Source: Sphingobium vermicomposti (lineage in GTDB: Bacteria; Pseudomonadota; Alphaproteobacteria; Sphingomonadales; Sphingomonadaceae). From it: a stretch of 64,000 nt of DNA. Positions 56,973 through 64,000 of the stretch are shown here, piece after piece. The notes under the pieces were generated by a model. It had not been told where the DNA came from, did no database searches, and saw nothing but the letters and a program-made list of their open reading frames with translations. Location of the stretch: assembly GCF_011762025.1 (NCBI RefSeq), contig NZ_JAASQR010000004.1:496001-560000 (forward strand). Direction: 5' to 3'. A program made the position numbers and the translations under genes. Each line of letters starts with the position of its first letter. Position 1 is the first letter of the stretch.

Positions 56973-58027
56973 GCCGCTTCCCCCAATATCATCGCGGCTA
57001 TCCTTTCGCGGTGCCAATCGCCACTGCCCAACATCGTCTGAAGCGACCGGGCGCGTTTGAAGAACAGATGCGCATCATGTTCCCAGGTAAAGCCGATGCC
57101 GCCGTGGAGCTGGATCATGTCCCCGGCACAGCGGAAATAAGTGTCCGTGGCAAAGGACTTAGCGGCATGGACCGCCATCGCCGCTTCGTCGGCTTCTTCA
57201 TCAATGGCGCAGGCGGCCCAGTAAACGGCGGATCGCGCCTGTTCGATCTCAACCATCATGTCGGCCAGCCGGTGTTTATAGGCCTGGAAGGACCCGATGG
57301 GACGGCCGAACTGGATGCGTTCCTTGGAATAGGCGACGGTGCGGTCCAGACATGCCTGCGCGCCGCCCAATGCTTCGGCTGCGGCGGTGATAAAGCCTGC
57401 GCGATGGGCTGCTGCCAACGCGGCCGCCGGATCGGGGAGCCGTTCACCCGGAACATTATCCAGCCGCACATGGGCAAGGGGCCGCGTCTGGTCCATGCTC
57501 GTCTGCGGTGTGACACTGACCCCCGGCGCGTCGGCGCGCACGACCCAGACCTGGCGCATGTTCGTGACGACGAACAGGTCGGCGCTGGTCCCATGGGTGA
57601 CGAACCGCGACCCGCCGGTCAGCCGATCCCCATCCGCCTGCAACGCGGCGTCATGGAAATAGCCCGCTATGGCCTCCCCTGAAATCAAACGAGGGAGCCA
57701 TTCCGCCTGCTGGCCCTCACTACCGCCTGCTGCAATCGCCTGCGCCGCCTGCGCCAGACTGCCTAGCATCGGCAGGGCAGCAACCTGCGCCCCTGCCGCT
57801 TCGGCGATGACCGCCAGTTCAACCATGCCCAGCCCCGCGCCCCCGCCGCTTTCGGGAAGTCCGATGCCGGACAGGCCCAGTTCCTGACAAAAGCCGTGCC
57901 ATAGCGCGCGGTCGATACCGTCGTTCGCCATCGCCTTGCGCGTGCGTTCGCTGGTGGCATTTTCGGCGAAAAAGGCCCCGGCCGTCTCCGCAATCATCGT
58001 TTGTTCGTCGGAAAACGCGAATTCCAT
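56969..58027 (-). CDS. Acyl-CoA dehydrogenase, subunit 2 of a probable heteromeric pair
   Basis: 352 residues from the ATG at 58027; an upstream in-frame start at 58150 lacks support. Shorter than usual, with start FAFSDEQTMIAETAGAFFAENAT, central LGGAQACLDRTVAYSKERIQFG and QAYKHRLADMMVEIEQARSAVY, and end IQLHGGIGFTWEHDAHLFFKRARS. The first FAD contact motif (CQGFSEPNAGSD type) is not present in this subunit, as in the second chain of heteromeric enzymes. The overlap of 4 bases with subunit 1 supports a joint enzyme. Confidence 0.9.
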   Translation of the reverse strand: MEFAFSDEQTMIAETAGAFFAENATSERTRKAMANDGIDRALWHGFCQELGLSGIGLPESGGGAGLGMVELAVIAEAAGAQVAALPMLGSLAQAAQAIAAGGSEGQQAEWLPRLISGEAIAGYFHDAALQADGDRLTGGSRFVTHGTSADLFVVTNMRQVWVVRADAPGVSVTPQTSMDQTRPLAHVRLDNVPGERLPDPAAALAAAHRAGFITAAAEALGGAQACLDRTVAYSKERIQFGRPIGSFQAYKHRLADMMVEIEQARSAVYWAACAIDEEADEAAMAVHAAKSFATDTYFRCAGDMIQLHGGIGFTWEHDAHLFFKRARSLQTMLGSGDWHRERIAAMILGEAA

Positions 58028-58130
58028 TGTCGCCTGCCTTTGCATATCCGGCTGGTAACCAGGCCCCACATCCAGCGGGGCGCGACAAGCCGCCCTTGCG
58101 CGACTTGGCCCGCTACGGTTTGATGGCAAA

Positions 58131-58155
58131 CATCGTCGCAAAAACCGCAACGATG
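58131..58155. promoter_or_regulatory. Imperfect palindrome upstream of the acyl-CoA dehydrogenase operon
   Basis: CATCGT (58131-58136) and ACGATG (58150-58155) flank a centre rich in GC and A; the 25-base unit is about 105 bases upstream of the start at 58027 and could be an operator. The spacer between 58028 and 58256 also contains an AT-rich stretch at about 58195-58245. Tentative. Confidence 0.3.
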
Positions 58156-58256
58156 CGCCATACAGATTGTGCTATACCAGCTTACTGACGACTTCAAGCA
58201 TCAATTTGCGGATTTTTATACGCGATATATTCCGTATTTATCTTAAGGCTTCGGGT

Positions 58257-58730
58257 TCAGCTTTCCGCGCCGGTGATCCGCACGACCCTGTTGCTGAACT
58301 TTACCGTCCTGACCACCAGCGATGTTTCGACATGCCGGACGCCTTCAACCTCCAGCACTTTGCCGGATGCCAGCTTATGAAGATCATCCAGGTCGTCATA
58401 AAGGCATGTCGCCATGATGTTGAACGGGCCCAAGGTGATCATCACCGCCTTCACCAATGGAATGTCCGCGATGTTGCGCGCGATCTGGCGCACATGGCCG
58501 ACATCGGCCTGCACCGCGATGAACGCGATATTGGTCGCCTTTTCCAGTTTCAGCCCGGTCAGCGCGGTGAAGGCGATCAGCTTTTCCTGCTGCAACCGCT
58601 TGATCCGGCCCCTGACCGTGCCTTCATTGACGCCAAGGTCGCTCGCGATCTTGCGATTGGACACGCGTGCATCCTGCGCCAATATGCGGATCAGCTGGTG
58701 ATCCAGATCGTCCAGATCGGGTCTGCTCAT
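58257..58730 (-). CDS. Lrp/AsnC-family transcriptional regulator
   Basis: 157 residues: AsnC HTH (DLDHQLIRILAQDARVSNRK, then LGVNEGTVRGRIKRLQQEKLI) and the RAM-type ligand domain (TNIAFIAVQADVGHVRQIA, then VMITLGPFNIMATCLYDDLDDLHKL). It overlaps the second Lrp/AsnC gene by 4 bases. The pair is at the end of the operon containing the MFS transporter and could regulate the neighbouring acyl-CoA dehydrogenase operon. Confidence 0.92.
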   Translation of the reverse strand: MSRPDLDDLDHQLIRILAQDARVSNRKIASDLGVNEGTVRGRIKRLQQEKLIAFTALTGLKLEKATNIAFIAVQADVGHVRQIARNIADIPLVKAVMITLGPFNIMATCLYDDLDDLHKLASGKVLEVEGVRHVETSLVVRTVKFSNRVVRITGAES

Positions 58731-59206
58731 GCAAGCCTCCTGCTGTCGATCGGGCCGGTATCCAGGCCATAACGAACGACGTCCAGCCCGACCGCAGGGG
58801 TCATCGACTTGATGCCCGGCACTTTCGACAATTGATCGGTGATCAGGGACGGCAGTTCGTCAATGTCACGCAGCGTCAGCAACAGGCTGATCTGATAGCT
58901 GCCGGTAACCAGATGCGCGGCGAAGACTTCGGGGAATTCAGCCAGGTCCTCCGCGACGTCCAGGGCTGGTCGCCCGCTGACCTGGACGGCAACGTGAATG
59001 ATGACGTGATAGCCATGGACCGCAAAGTCCGACACCGCCACCACGCGCAGCATCCCGGCTTCTTCCATCCGCCGGATGCGCGTCGATACGGTGGACGCTA
59101 TCAGATTGAGGGACTCTGCGATCTGCTGATTAGTCGCGCGACCATTTTGCCGCAGCTGTTCGACAATCTTGCGATCCGTGTCGTCGAACACGAAGATTTC
59201 GCTCAT
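58727..59206 (-). CDS. Lrp/AsnC-family transcriptional regulator, tandem copy
   Basis: 159 residues with HTH (DRKIVEQLRQNGRATNQQ, then IASTVSTRIRRMEEAGML) and RAM domain (YHVIIHVAVQVSGRPALDVAEDL, then GSYQISLLLTLRDIDELPSLI). It is clearly a different protein from its tandem neighbour rather than a recent duplicate. Ten bases downstream of the MFS stop. Confidence 0.92.
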   Translation of the reverse strand: MSEIFVFDDTDRKIVEQLRQNGRATNQQIAESLNLIASTVSTRIRRMEEAGMLRVVAVSDFAVHGYHVIIHVAVQVSGRPALDVAEDLAEFPEVFAAHLVTGSYQISLLLTLRDIDELPSLITDQLSKVPGIKSMTPAVGLDVVRYGLDTGPIDSRRLA

Positions 59207-59215
59207 AAACCTTAC

Positions 59216-60520
59216 TCATCCCCTTTCAGCCGCAGTTCTTGCCAGCAAAGGATCGACAGGTCGAATCGAAAGCGCGTCGTCCAACGCGGCCCGGTCACGC
59301 TCCACCCGCGCGGCAGCGGCCCAGCCGAGCAGCGCCGAGAGGAAACCGAATGGAATGACCAGGGTCAACGCCATGCGGAGCGATGCGGCGTCATTGCCCA
59401 TGATCTGGCTCAACCACCCTGTCACCCACGGCCCGATGAAAAAGCCGATCAGGGTCGTCACCGCCAGGAACATCGCCGTCGATGCCGCCCGGATGCGCGA
59501 CGGCAGCATATATTGCAGGGTCGCGAGGAAGCCTACGGACCATCCTCCCCCCAGCAGGCCGGCAGGAATGGCGGCGATGCGCGCCATGTTGAAACTGCCT
59601 GCCCAACTGGCCATCAGGATCGCGCAGGTGGCCGCGCCAAGAGCCAGTGCGGACAGGCGCGACGGCCATATCATGCTGCGGCGGGCGAGCCGGTCGGATA
59701 GCGCGCCGAACAGCAGCATGCCGACCAGCCCCGACAGGCCGAAATTAAGCGCGAAGGTCGACTTCACGGCAACCGGATCAAGCCCGTAGGCGCGGGTGAA
59801 CAGTTCTGGACCCCAATAGCCGAACGACACGCCGGACAGCACGCCGAAGCCGAAAGCAAACATCATGAACATATAGGCCGGGCTGCGCGCCAGGCACTGG
59901 ATCAGCAAGCCCAGCGGCATCGTCGGCTCCTGCTCTACGCCGATACCATTCCGGCGTGGTTCGCGGATCAGGAACATGGCGGCCAGGCCAAGGACCAGTC
60001 CGATGGCGCCCATGCTGTAAAAGGCCATGCGCCAGTCATATACAGCCGCGATCGCCGGACCGCCCGCTTGTCCCGCTATCTGCCCTGCATAGGCCGCCAG
60101 CCCCAATATCGCAAAGGCCAGGCCGCGTCGTTCAGGCCGGAAATAATCCGACAGCAACGAATAGGCGGGCGCGACGAATGCCGCCTCCCCCACCCCCACG
60201 GCAACCCGCGCCAGCGTCAGGCTGACAGGGCCGCTGGCCAGGCCGGTTGCGATGGTCGCGCCGCTCCACAGGACGCACCCTGCCGCGATGATCTGAACCC
60301 GTGACGTGCGATCCGCCAACCGGGCGAAGGGGACGCCCAGCACCACATACAAAAATACGAATGCGGGGCCCATCAGCATGCCGACCATCGCATCGCCAAT
60401 GCCGAATTGCGCCTTGATCGGGCCGATCAGCCCGGTGATCAGATAGCGGTCGGCATAGTTGACGATGTAGATGGCGAGCAGGGTCGCCAATACGACCCAC
60501 GGGTTTGAAGCAGGGCGCAT
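59216..60520 (-). CDS. MFS transporter
   Basis: 434 residues, about 12 membrane segments, the start VVLATLLAIYIVNYADRYLITGLIGPIKAQFG with the NYADR motif and ARLADRTSRVQ loop of the spinster-like MFS group, similar in style to the transporter at 33518. It starts 4 bases after the SDR pseudogene, so it belongs to the amidase operon. It probably moves a catabolic substrate. Confidence 0.92.
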   Translation of the reverse strand: MRPASNPWVVLATLLAIYIVNYADRYLITGLIGPIKAQFGIGDAMVGMLMGPAFVFLYVVLGVPFARLADRTSRVQIIAAGCVLWSGATIATGLASGPVSLTLARVAVGVGEAAFVAPAYSLLSDYFRPERRGLAFAILGLAAYAGQIAGQAGGPAIAAVYDWRMAFYSMGAIGLVLGLAAMFLIREPRRNGIGVEQEPTMPLGLLIQCLARSPAYMFMMFAFGFGVLSGVSFGYWGPELFTRAYGLDPVAVKSTFALNFGLSGLVGMLLFGALSDRLARRSMIWPSRLSALALGAATCAILMASWAGSFNMARIAAIPAGLLGGGWSVGFLATLQYMLPSRIRAASTAMFLAVTTLIGFFIGPWVTGWLSQIMGNDAASLRMALTLVIPFGFLSALLGWAAAARVERDRAALDDALSIRPVDPLLARTAAERG

Positions 60521-60523
60521 CTG

Positions 60524-60694
60524 TCAATCCCGCAGCAGCGGGCCGCCATGGACGTGCCACAACTGTCCATTGACCCATTCCCCGTCATCGGGCTTGCCCC
60601 CGTGGCGGTGCGGCAACCGCCGCGCCGTCGCGGTCCCGATGCAGCGACCACCGCGCACGACAATGCCTGCCTTGCCTTCCAATCCGCACATCAT
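60524..60694 (-). pseudogene. SDR pseudogene with an internal deletion
   Basis: About 56 codons with a good ribosome site (GGAGG). They read GLEGKAGIVVRGGRCIGTA, then seven unrelated residues, then DDGEWVNGQLWHVHGGPLLRD. The first part is the Rossmann start of a short-chain dehydrogenase with a damaged glycine motif (RGGRCIG for TGGxxGIG). The second part is the normal SDR C terminus (YVNGQxWHVDGG). Roughly 200 residues in between, including the catalytic Tyr and Lys, are missing. The frame is kept, so a 50-odd residue peptide could still be made but cannot be an active SDR. Confidence 0.8.
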
Positions 60695-60710
60695 TTCCTC
60701 CAGGGGGTTT

Positions 60711-62216
60711 TCACAGCGCCGGGCGCCTGTTCTGCCATGGCGCGGCTTGTTCCAGCTGCCCTGCCAGTCTGAACAGCAGCGCCTCATCGCCATAGCGACC
60801 CATGAACATGACCCCTATCGGTAGTCCTGCGGAGGACATGGCGAGGGGCACCGACATGGCGGGCTGGCCTGTCATGTTGGCGATTTGGGTAAAGGGTGAA
60901 AAGGCAGCCGCGCGCTGTCCCCATGCGGCGAAATCCACATCGGGCGACAGGTTGATCTGCCCCAGCTTCAGCGGCGGCGATCCCAGTGTCGGCGACAGGA
61001 TGACGTCATAGGTCGCCATGAACTGTGCCATGGTGACCGCCGCCGCCTGGAGCGTGTTGTTCGCCCGCGCGAAGTCCATGCCGGTCACTTTCTGCCCAAA
61101 GCCGACAAAGCCCAAGGTGATCGGCTCCAGCACATCCGCACTGATCGCCACGCCGGTCGCCTTAGCGCGGTCGGCCATATCCGCTGCTACGGATGATCCG
61201 ATCAGCACGAAGCTCGCCGCGCCCATCGCGGCAATATCCAGTTTTGGCGCGGCTTCTTCGACATGATGGCCCAGGCTTGCGCACAGCCGCGCCGCCTTGC
61301 GCGCGGCCTCCACACATTCCCGATCGACCGGCGACCCTGCAGGCGCATCCAGCACCAGCGCGATGCGCAGGCGGCCGGGCGCTTTGCCGACCTGCGACAG
61401 GAAACTTTCCGCCGGGGTCGGCGCGGCGTAGCGGCTCCCTGGCTCCGGCCCCTGCGTCGCATCCAATATGGCGGCGGAATCGCGTACGCTGCGGGTGACG
61501 GCATGATGCACCGACAGTCCGCCCCAGCCCTCCGTGCGGGGCGGCCCCATCGGCACGCGCCCCCGACTGGGTTTCAGCCCGAACAGACCGCAGCAGGACG
61601 CCGGAATGCGGATCGACCCGCCCCCGTCCGTCGCATGAGCGGCAGGTAGCACGCCCGCCGCCACCGCTGCCGCCGCTCCGCCTGACGACCCGCCGGTAAT
61701 ATGTTCGGGGTCCCACGGATTGCGCGTGTCACCGGTCAGCTTGTTTTCGGTCGTGCCGGTCAGTCCCAGTTCCGGCACGGTCGTCTTGCCGAAGATGACG
61801 AAGCCCGCCCGCTCGATCCGCCGGACCAGTTCGGATGTCACCGCAGGACGGTAATCCTTGTAAAAGCGGCTGCCATTTTCCGTCGGCAGGCCCGCAATAT
61901 AGGTGTTCAGGTCCTTGAGCAGCCAGGGAACGCCACTGAACGGACCTTGCGACAATCCGTTGGCGATCGCCGCCCGTCCATAATCATAATGTTTCTGCGC
62001 AATGAAGTTGAACCGGGGATTGAGCGCTTCTGTCCTGGCGATTGCCGCATCCAACAGCTCCACAGGCGATACCTGCTTCTTGCGGACCAGTTCGGCCAGA
62101 CCCAGCGCGTCATGTTGGCCCATAGGGTCAGAACGCGACGCCGCAGCCTTGGCCGCTCCCGCCATTCCCACCAGCGCAGCCGCACCAACGCTCGCCATGC
62201 TGTCCCGACGTGTCAT
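60711..62216 (-). CDS. Amidase signature family enzyme with Tat-type signal
   Basis: 501 residues from the ATG at 62216; a start at 62222 adds two residues. The N terminus [21 protein letters not shown] is a twin-arginine-like signal, so it is probably exported. Amidase signature: PWLLKDLN (Lys of the Ser-cisSer-Lys triad) and [17 protein letters not shown] with the downstream [12 protein letters not shown] region. It hydrolyses an amide or ester bond. Upstream lies the KshA-like Rieske gene and downstream a pseudogene and transporter, all one strand and tightly spaced. Deconjugation of an amide-linked substrate before uptake would fit, as inference. Confidence 0.92.
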   Translation of the reverse strand: MTRRDSMASVGAAALVGMAGAAKAAASRSDPMGQHDALGLAELVRKKQVSPVELLDAAIARTEALNPRFNFIAQKHYDYGRAAIANGLSQGPFSGVPWLLKDLNTYIAGLPTENGSRFYKDYRPAVTSELVRRIERAGFVIFGKTTVPELGLTGTTENKLTGDTRNPWDPEHITGGSSGGAAAAVAAGVLPAAHATDGGGSIRIPASCCGLFGLKPSRGRVPMGPPRTEGWGGLSVHHAVTRSVRDSAAILDATQGPEPGSRYAAPTPAESFLSQVGKAPGRLRIALVLDAPAGSPVDRECVEAARKAARLCASLGHHVEEAAPKLDIAAMGAASFVLIGSSVAADMADRAKATGVAISADVLEPITLGFVGFGQKVTGMDFARANNTLQAAAVTMAQFMATYDVILSPTLGSPPLKLGQINLSPDVDFAAWGQRAAAFSPFTQIANMTGQPAMSVPLAMSSAGLPIGVMFMGRYGDEALLFRLAGQLEQAAPWQNRRPAL

Positions 62217-62273
62217 GTCCATTCCTGTTCACTCCAACGGTGCCGTTCCCGCGCCGTGTTCCATGTCATCAGG

Positions 62274-63368
62274 CTAAGCTGCGGTCTGATCCGCATAGTA
62301 ACGCGCATAATATTTGCGGAATTGGGGGATAGGCCCGTCCCCGTCGCAGATGATCGGATTGGGCTCAAACTTCTGCCGATCCCACACGACCTTGTCCTGA
62401 TCGAACTGTTTGCAGATGTCGCGGATGATCGCCCTGGCAACGCCAGCGCGCTCGCCTTCCGCCTGCGCCTTGGGCTGGGTGAAGCAGAATCGGACATGCA
62501 CATGGTCCAGCTCCACCGGCGCAATGCAGGCGACCAGCAGCGTTTCGGAAATGCCGGTAAAGCGCGTCCAGCTTTGCCCCGGCCCCATCGTATCATAGCT
62601 GATGCAGCCGTCCACTTCACCCCAGGGCGTGCCCATCTTCGCCTTTACATCCGCGCCCCGGCCCCATTCGCCCCAGCGCAATTCGCCCAGCGGCACGTTG
62701 GCGGTGCCGTGGATGAAGCGGAAATGGGCAACGTCGACGCCATTTTCGGCCATGTTCTGGATCGAACCCCAGACATTCCATTCATGGACTTCATAATCGG
62801 TCCAGTCGGGATCGCTCGCCTCGGGCAGCACCGCCACTTCGAACAGCGGCGCGACGTCCTGAGGATGATACCAGGCCCAGATGAAGCGATTGGCTTCGGT
62901 GATATGCCAGTTACGCGTGCATTTGCGCTTCACCTGCGGCGGGATGTTGCGGGCATAGGGAATGTCCTTCACCACAGCCTCGTCGCCATCATAGCGCCAG
63001 GCGTGGAAGGGGCATTCCAGCAGATTGCCATGCACCTTGCCGCCATGACCCATATGCGCGCCCAGATGCTTGCAATAGGCGTCGAGCATACGGACCTTCC
63101 CGTCTTCGCCGCGCCAGATGGCCAGATCCTCCGAAAAATAGCGCAGCGGCTTCACCTCGCCCACCGCCAGTTCGGACGACAGCAGCACGGGATACCAGCC
63201 AAAGGGTATGCCGATATCCAGGTTGCGCTGCTTGACGGAGGCGCGATCCTTCACCTCCGCCAGCCGCCAGTCGGCCAAATCCTGCCCTCTTAGCTTTTCA
63301 AGTATTTGCCAGACGGCAACGGGCGGCGTGCGCGCATCGGTGGCGGCGCTGGTTTCGGTGTTGGACAT
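62274..63368 (-). CDS. Rieske non-heme iron oxygenase, KshA-like (second copy)
   Basis: 364 residues. Rieske ligands in YCKHLGAH and CPFHAW, with the normal 17 residues between the pairs. The mononuclear site is in ENGVDVAHFRFIHG. Wording again follows the KshA/sterol-desaturase group (PFGWYPVLLSSEL, DIPYARNIPPQVK). It differs strongly from the copy at 36638, so they are not recent duplicates. No ferredoxin reductase gene is adjacent. It is followed by the amidase gene on the same strand. Confidence 0.9.
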   Translation of the reverse strand: MSNTETSAATDARTPPVAVWQILEKLRGQDLADWRLAEVKDRASVKQRNLDIGIPFGWYPVLLSSELAVGEVKPLRYFSEDLAIWRGEDGKVRMLDAYCKHLGAHMGHGGKVHGNLLECPFHAWRYDGDEAVVKDIPYARNIPPQVKRKCTRNWHITEANRFIWAWYHPQDVAPLFEVAVLPEASDPDWTDYEVHEWNVWGSIQNMAENGVDVAHFRFIHGTANVPLGELRWGEWGRGADVKAKMGTPWGEVDGCISYDTMGPGQSWTRFTGISETLLVACIAPVELDHVHVRFCFTQPKAQAEGERAGVARAIIRDICKQFDQDKVVWDRQKFEPNPIICDGDGPIPQFRKYYARYYADQTAA

Positions 63369-63385
63369 GGGAAAGCTCCGTCGGA

Positions 63386-64000
63386 TTATTTGAGGTCAAA
63401 GACCTTGATGGCGTTTTCGCGCAGGAATTTTGGCCAGACTTCATCTTTGAAGGGCACGTTCTGCATGTCGCTGAAGATACGGTCCAGGCTAAGGCCCATG
63501 GGGAAATATCCGGCATAGATGATCTTGTCCGCGCCGCGCGTATTGGCGTAGTCGATGATCGCCTTGGGATAATGTTTGGGCGCAAAGGCGCTGGTCGAGT
63601 AATAAAGGTTCGGCCATTTCAGCATCAGCTTGACCGCCAGCGCCTCCCACGGTTCCGCGCCATGACGCATGACAACCTTCAGTTCGGGGAAGAACCAGCA
63701 GACCTCGTCCAGATGCTCGACCTTTTGGGTTTCCATCGGGATGCGCGGCCCTGGGATACCTGCGTTCAGCAGCACCGGCAGCCCCAGTTCCGCCGCGCAG
63801 GCATAGAGCGGGAACATATATTTGTGATTGATCGCCACCTGCGGCAAAGTCCCCGCCGGAAATACACTGATCGCCGACAGGCCGACCTCTGCATGGATGC
63901 GCTTGATCCGTCGCACCTCCTCCATCCCCTTATTGGGGTCGCAAGGCAGGTCGAAGAAGAAGCGGTCGCCGAACATTTCCTTGGCGCGGTATGATGTGGG
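63386..64000 (-). CDS. Amidohydrolase family 2-type protein (truncated by window edge)
   Basis: Open to the window end, about 204 codons of the C-terminal part (the frame at 63977-64000 has no stop). Segments such as GLPVLLNAGIPGPRIP, VVMRHGAEPWEALAVKLMLKWPNLYYSTSAFAPKHYP and IIYAGYFPMG match the ACMSD/amidohydrolase-2 fold, in which the HG and later Asp are metal-linked; the catalytic His-x-His lies outside. It is 17 bases upstream of the Rieske gene and probably co-transcribed. Family members hydrolyse C-C or C-N bonds, or decarboxylate. Confidence 0.85.
   Translation of the reverse strand, partial: PTSYRAKEMFGDRFFFDLPCDPNKGMEEVRRIKRIHAEVGLSAISVFPAGTLPQVAINHKYMFPLYACAAELGLPVLLNAGIPGPRIPMETQKVEHLDEVCWFFPELKVVMRHGAEPWEALAVKLMLKWPNLYYSTSAFAPKHYPKAIIDYANTRGADKIIYAGYFPMGLSLDRIFSDMQNVPFKDEVWPKFLRENAIKVFDLK

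Overview
The window is high-G+C chromosomal DNA of an alphaproteobacterium, most likely a sphingomonad (Sphingobium/Novosphingobium-like). The reasons are the dense set of aromatic/steroid-type catabolic families, a TonB-dependent receptor with the DIVVTA plug start, and GC-rich REP/REPIN palindromes of the kind common in this family. The genus cannot be fixed from the sequence alone. No rRNA, tRNA, CRISPR array, transposase or phage gene was seen.

Layout. 1-6459: a truncated AraC regulator divergent from a five-gene periplasmic redox operon (hypothetical exported protein, DUF1592-type heme-c protein, Tat-exported DUF1552 protein, c'-type cytochrome, cytochrome b561). 6577-10321: the sulfate activation operon cysD-cysNC-cysQ with a REPIN between cysD and cysNC. 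10402-20105: a LuxR-type regulator, a Baeyer-Villiger monooxygenase, an old-yellow-enzyme-type reductase, two TetR regulators with clear palindromic operators, a putative non-heme iron oxygenase and an aldehyde dehydrogenase. 20304-28105: SDR, VOC protein, TonB receptor, and an operon of flavin enoyl reductase/nitronate monooxygenase-like protein, enoyl-CoA hydratase, SnoaL-like protein and serine hydrolase.

28304-46490: a gene-dense catabolic block. It has a CYP101-like P450 with its 3Fe-4S ferredoxin, a GMC oxidoreductase, transporters, several SDRs (one resembling 3alpha/20beta-hydroxysteroid dehydrogenase) and a KshA-like Rieske oxygenase. The Rieske gene is divergent from a delta5-3-ketosteroid isomerase whose catalytic residues are recognisable. 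The block also has EthD and SnoaL-like proteins and a PAPS-dependent sulfotransferase. 46487-50555: a five-gene operon around an adenosylcobalamin-dependent acyl-CoA mutase whose substrate pocket differs from methylmalonyl-CoA mutase. 50638-54558: AraC regulator followed by housekeeping-type genes (CDP-alcohol phosphatidyltransferase, YaiI, RoxA-like ribosomal oxygenase, RluE). 54575-64000: SRPBCC protein, two hotdog thioesterases with a heteromeric acyl-CoA dehydrogenase pair, a tandem Lrp/AsnC pair, MFS transporter, a collapsed SDR pseudogene, Tat-exported amidase, a second KshA-like Rieske oxygenase and a truncated amidohydrolase.

Together the genes look like part of a regulon for degrading steroids or similar polycyclic isoprenoids: uptake, redox trimming by isomerase/SDR/oxygenase, then CoA-ester beta-oxidation. 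The isomerase is the firmest anchor; the substrate of the other enzymes is inference. The ring-cleavage core (KstD, HsaC-type dioxygenase) is not in the window.
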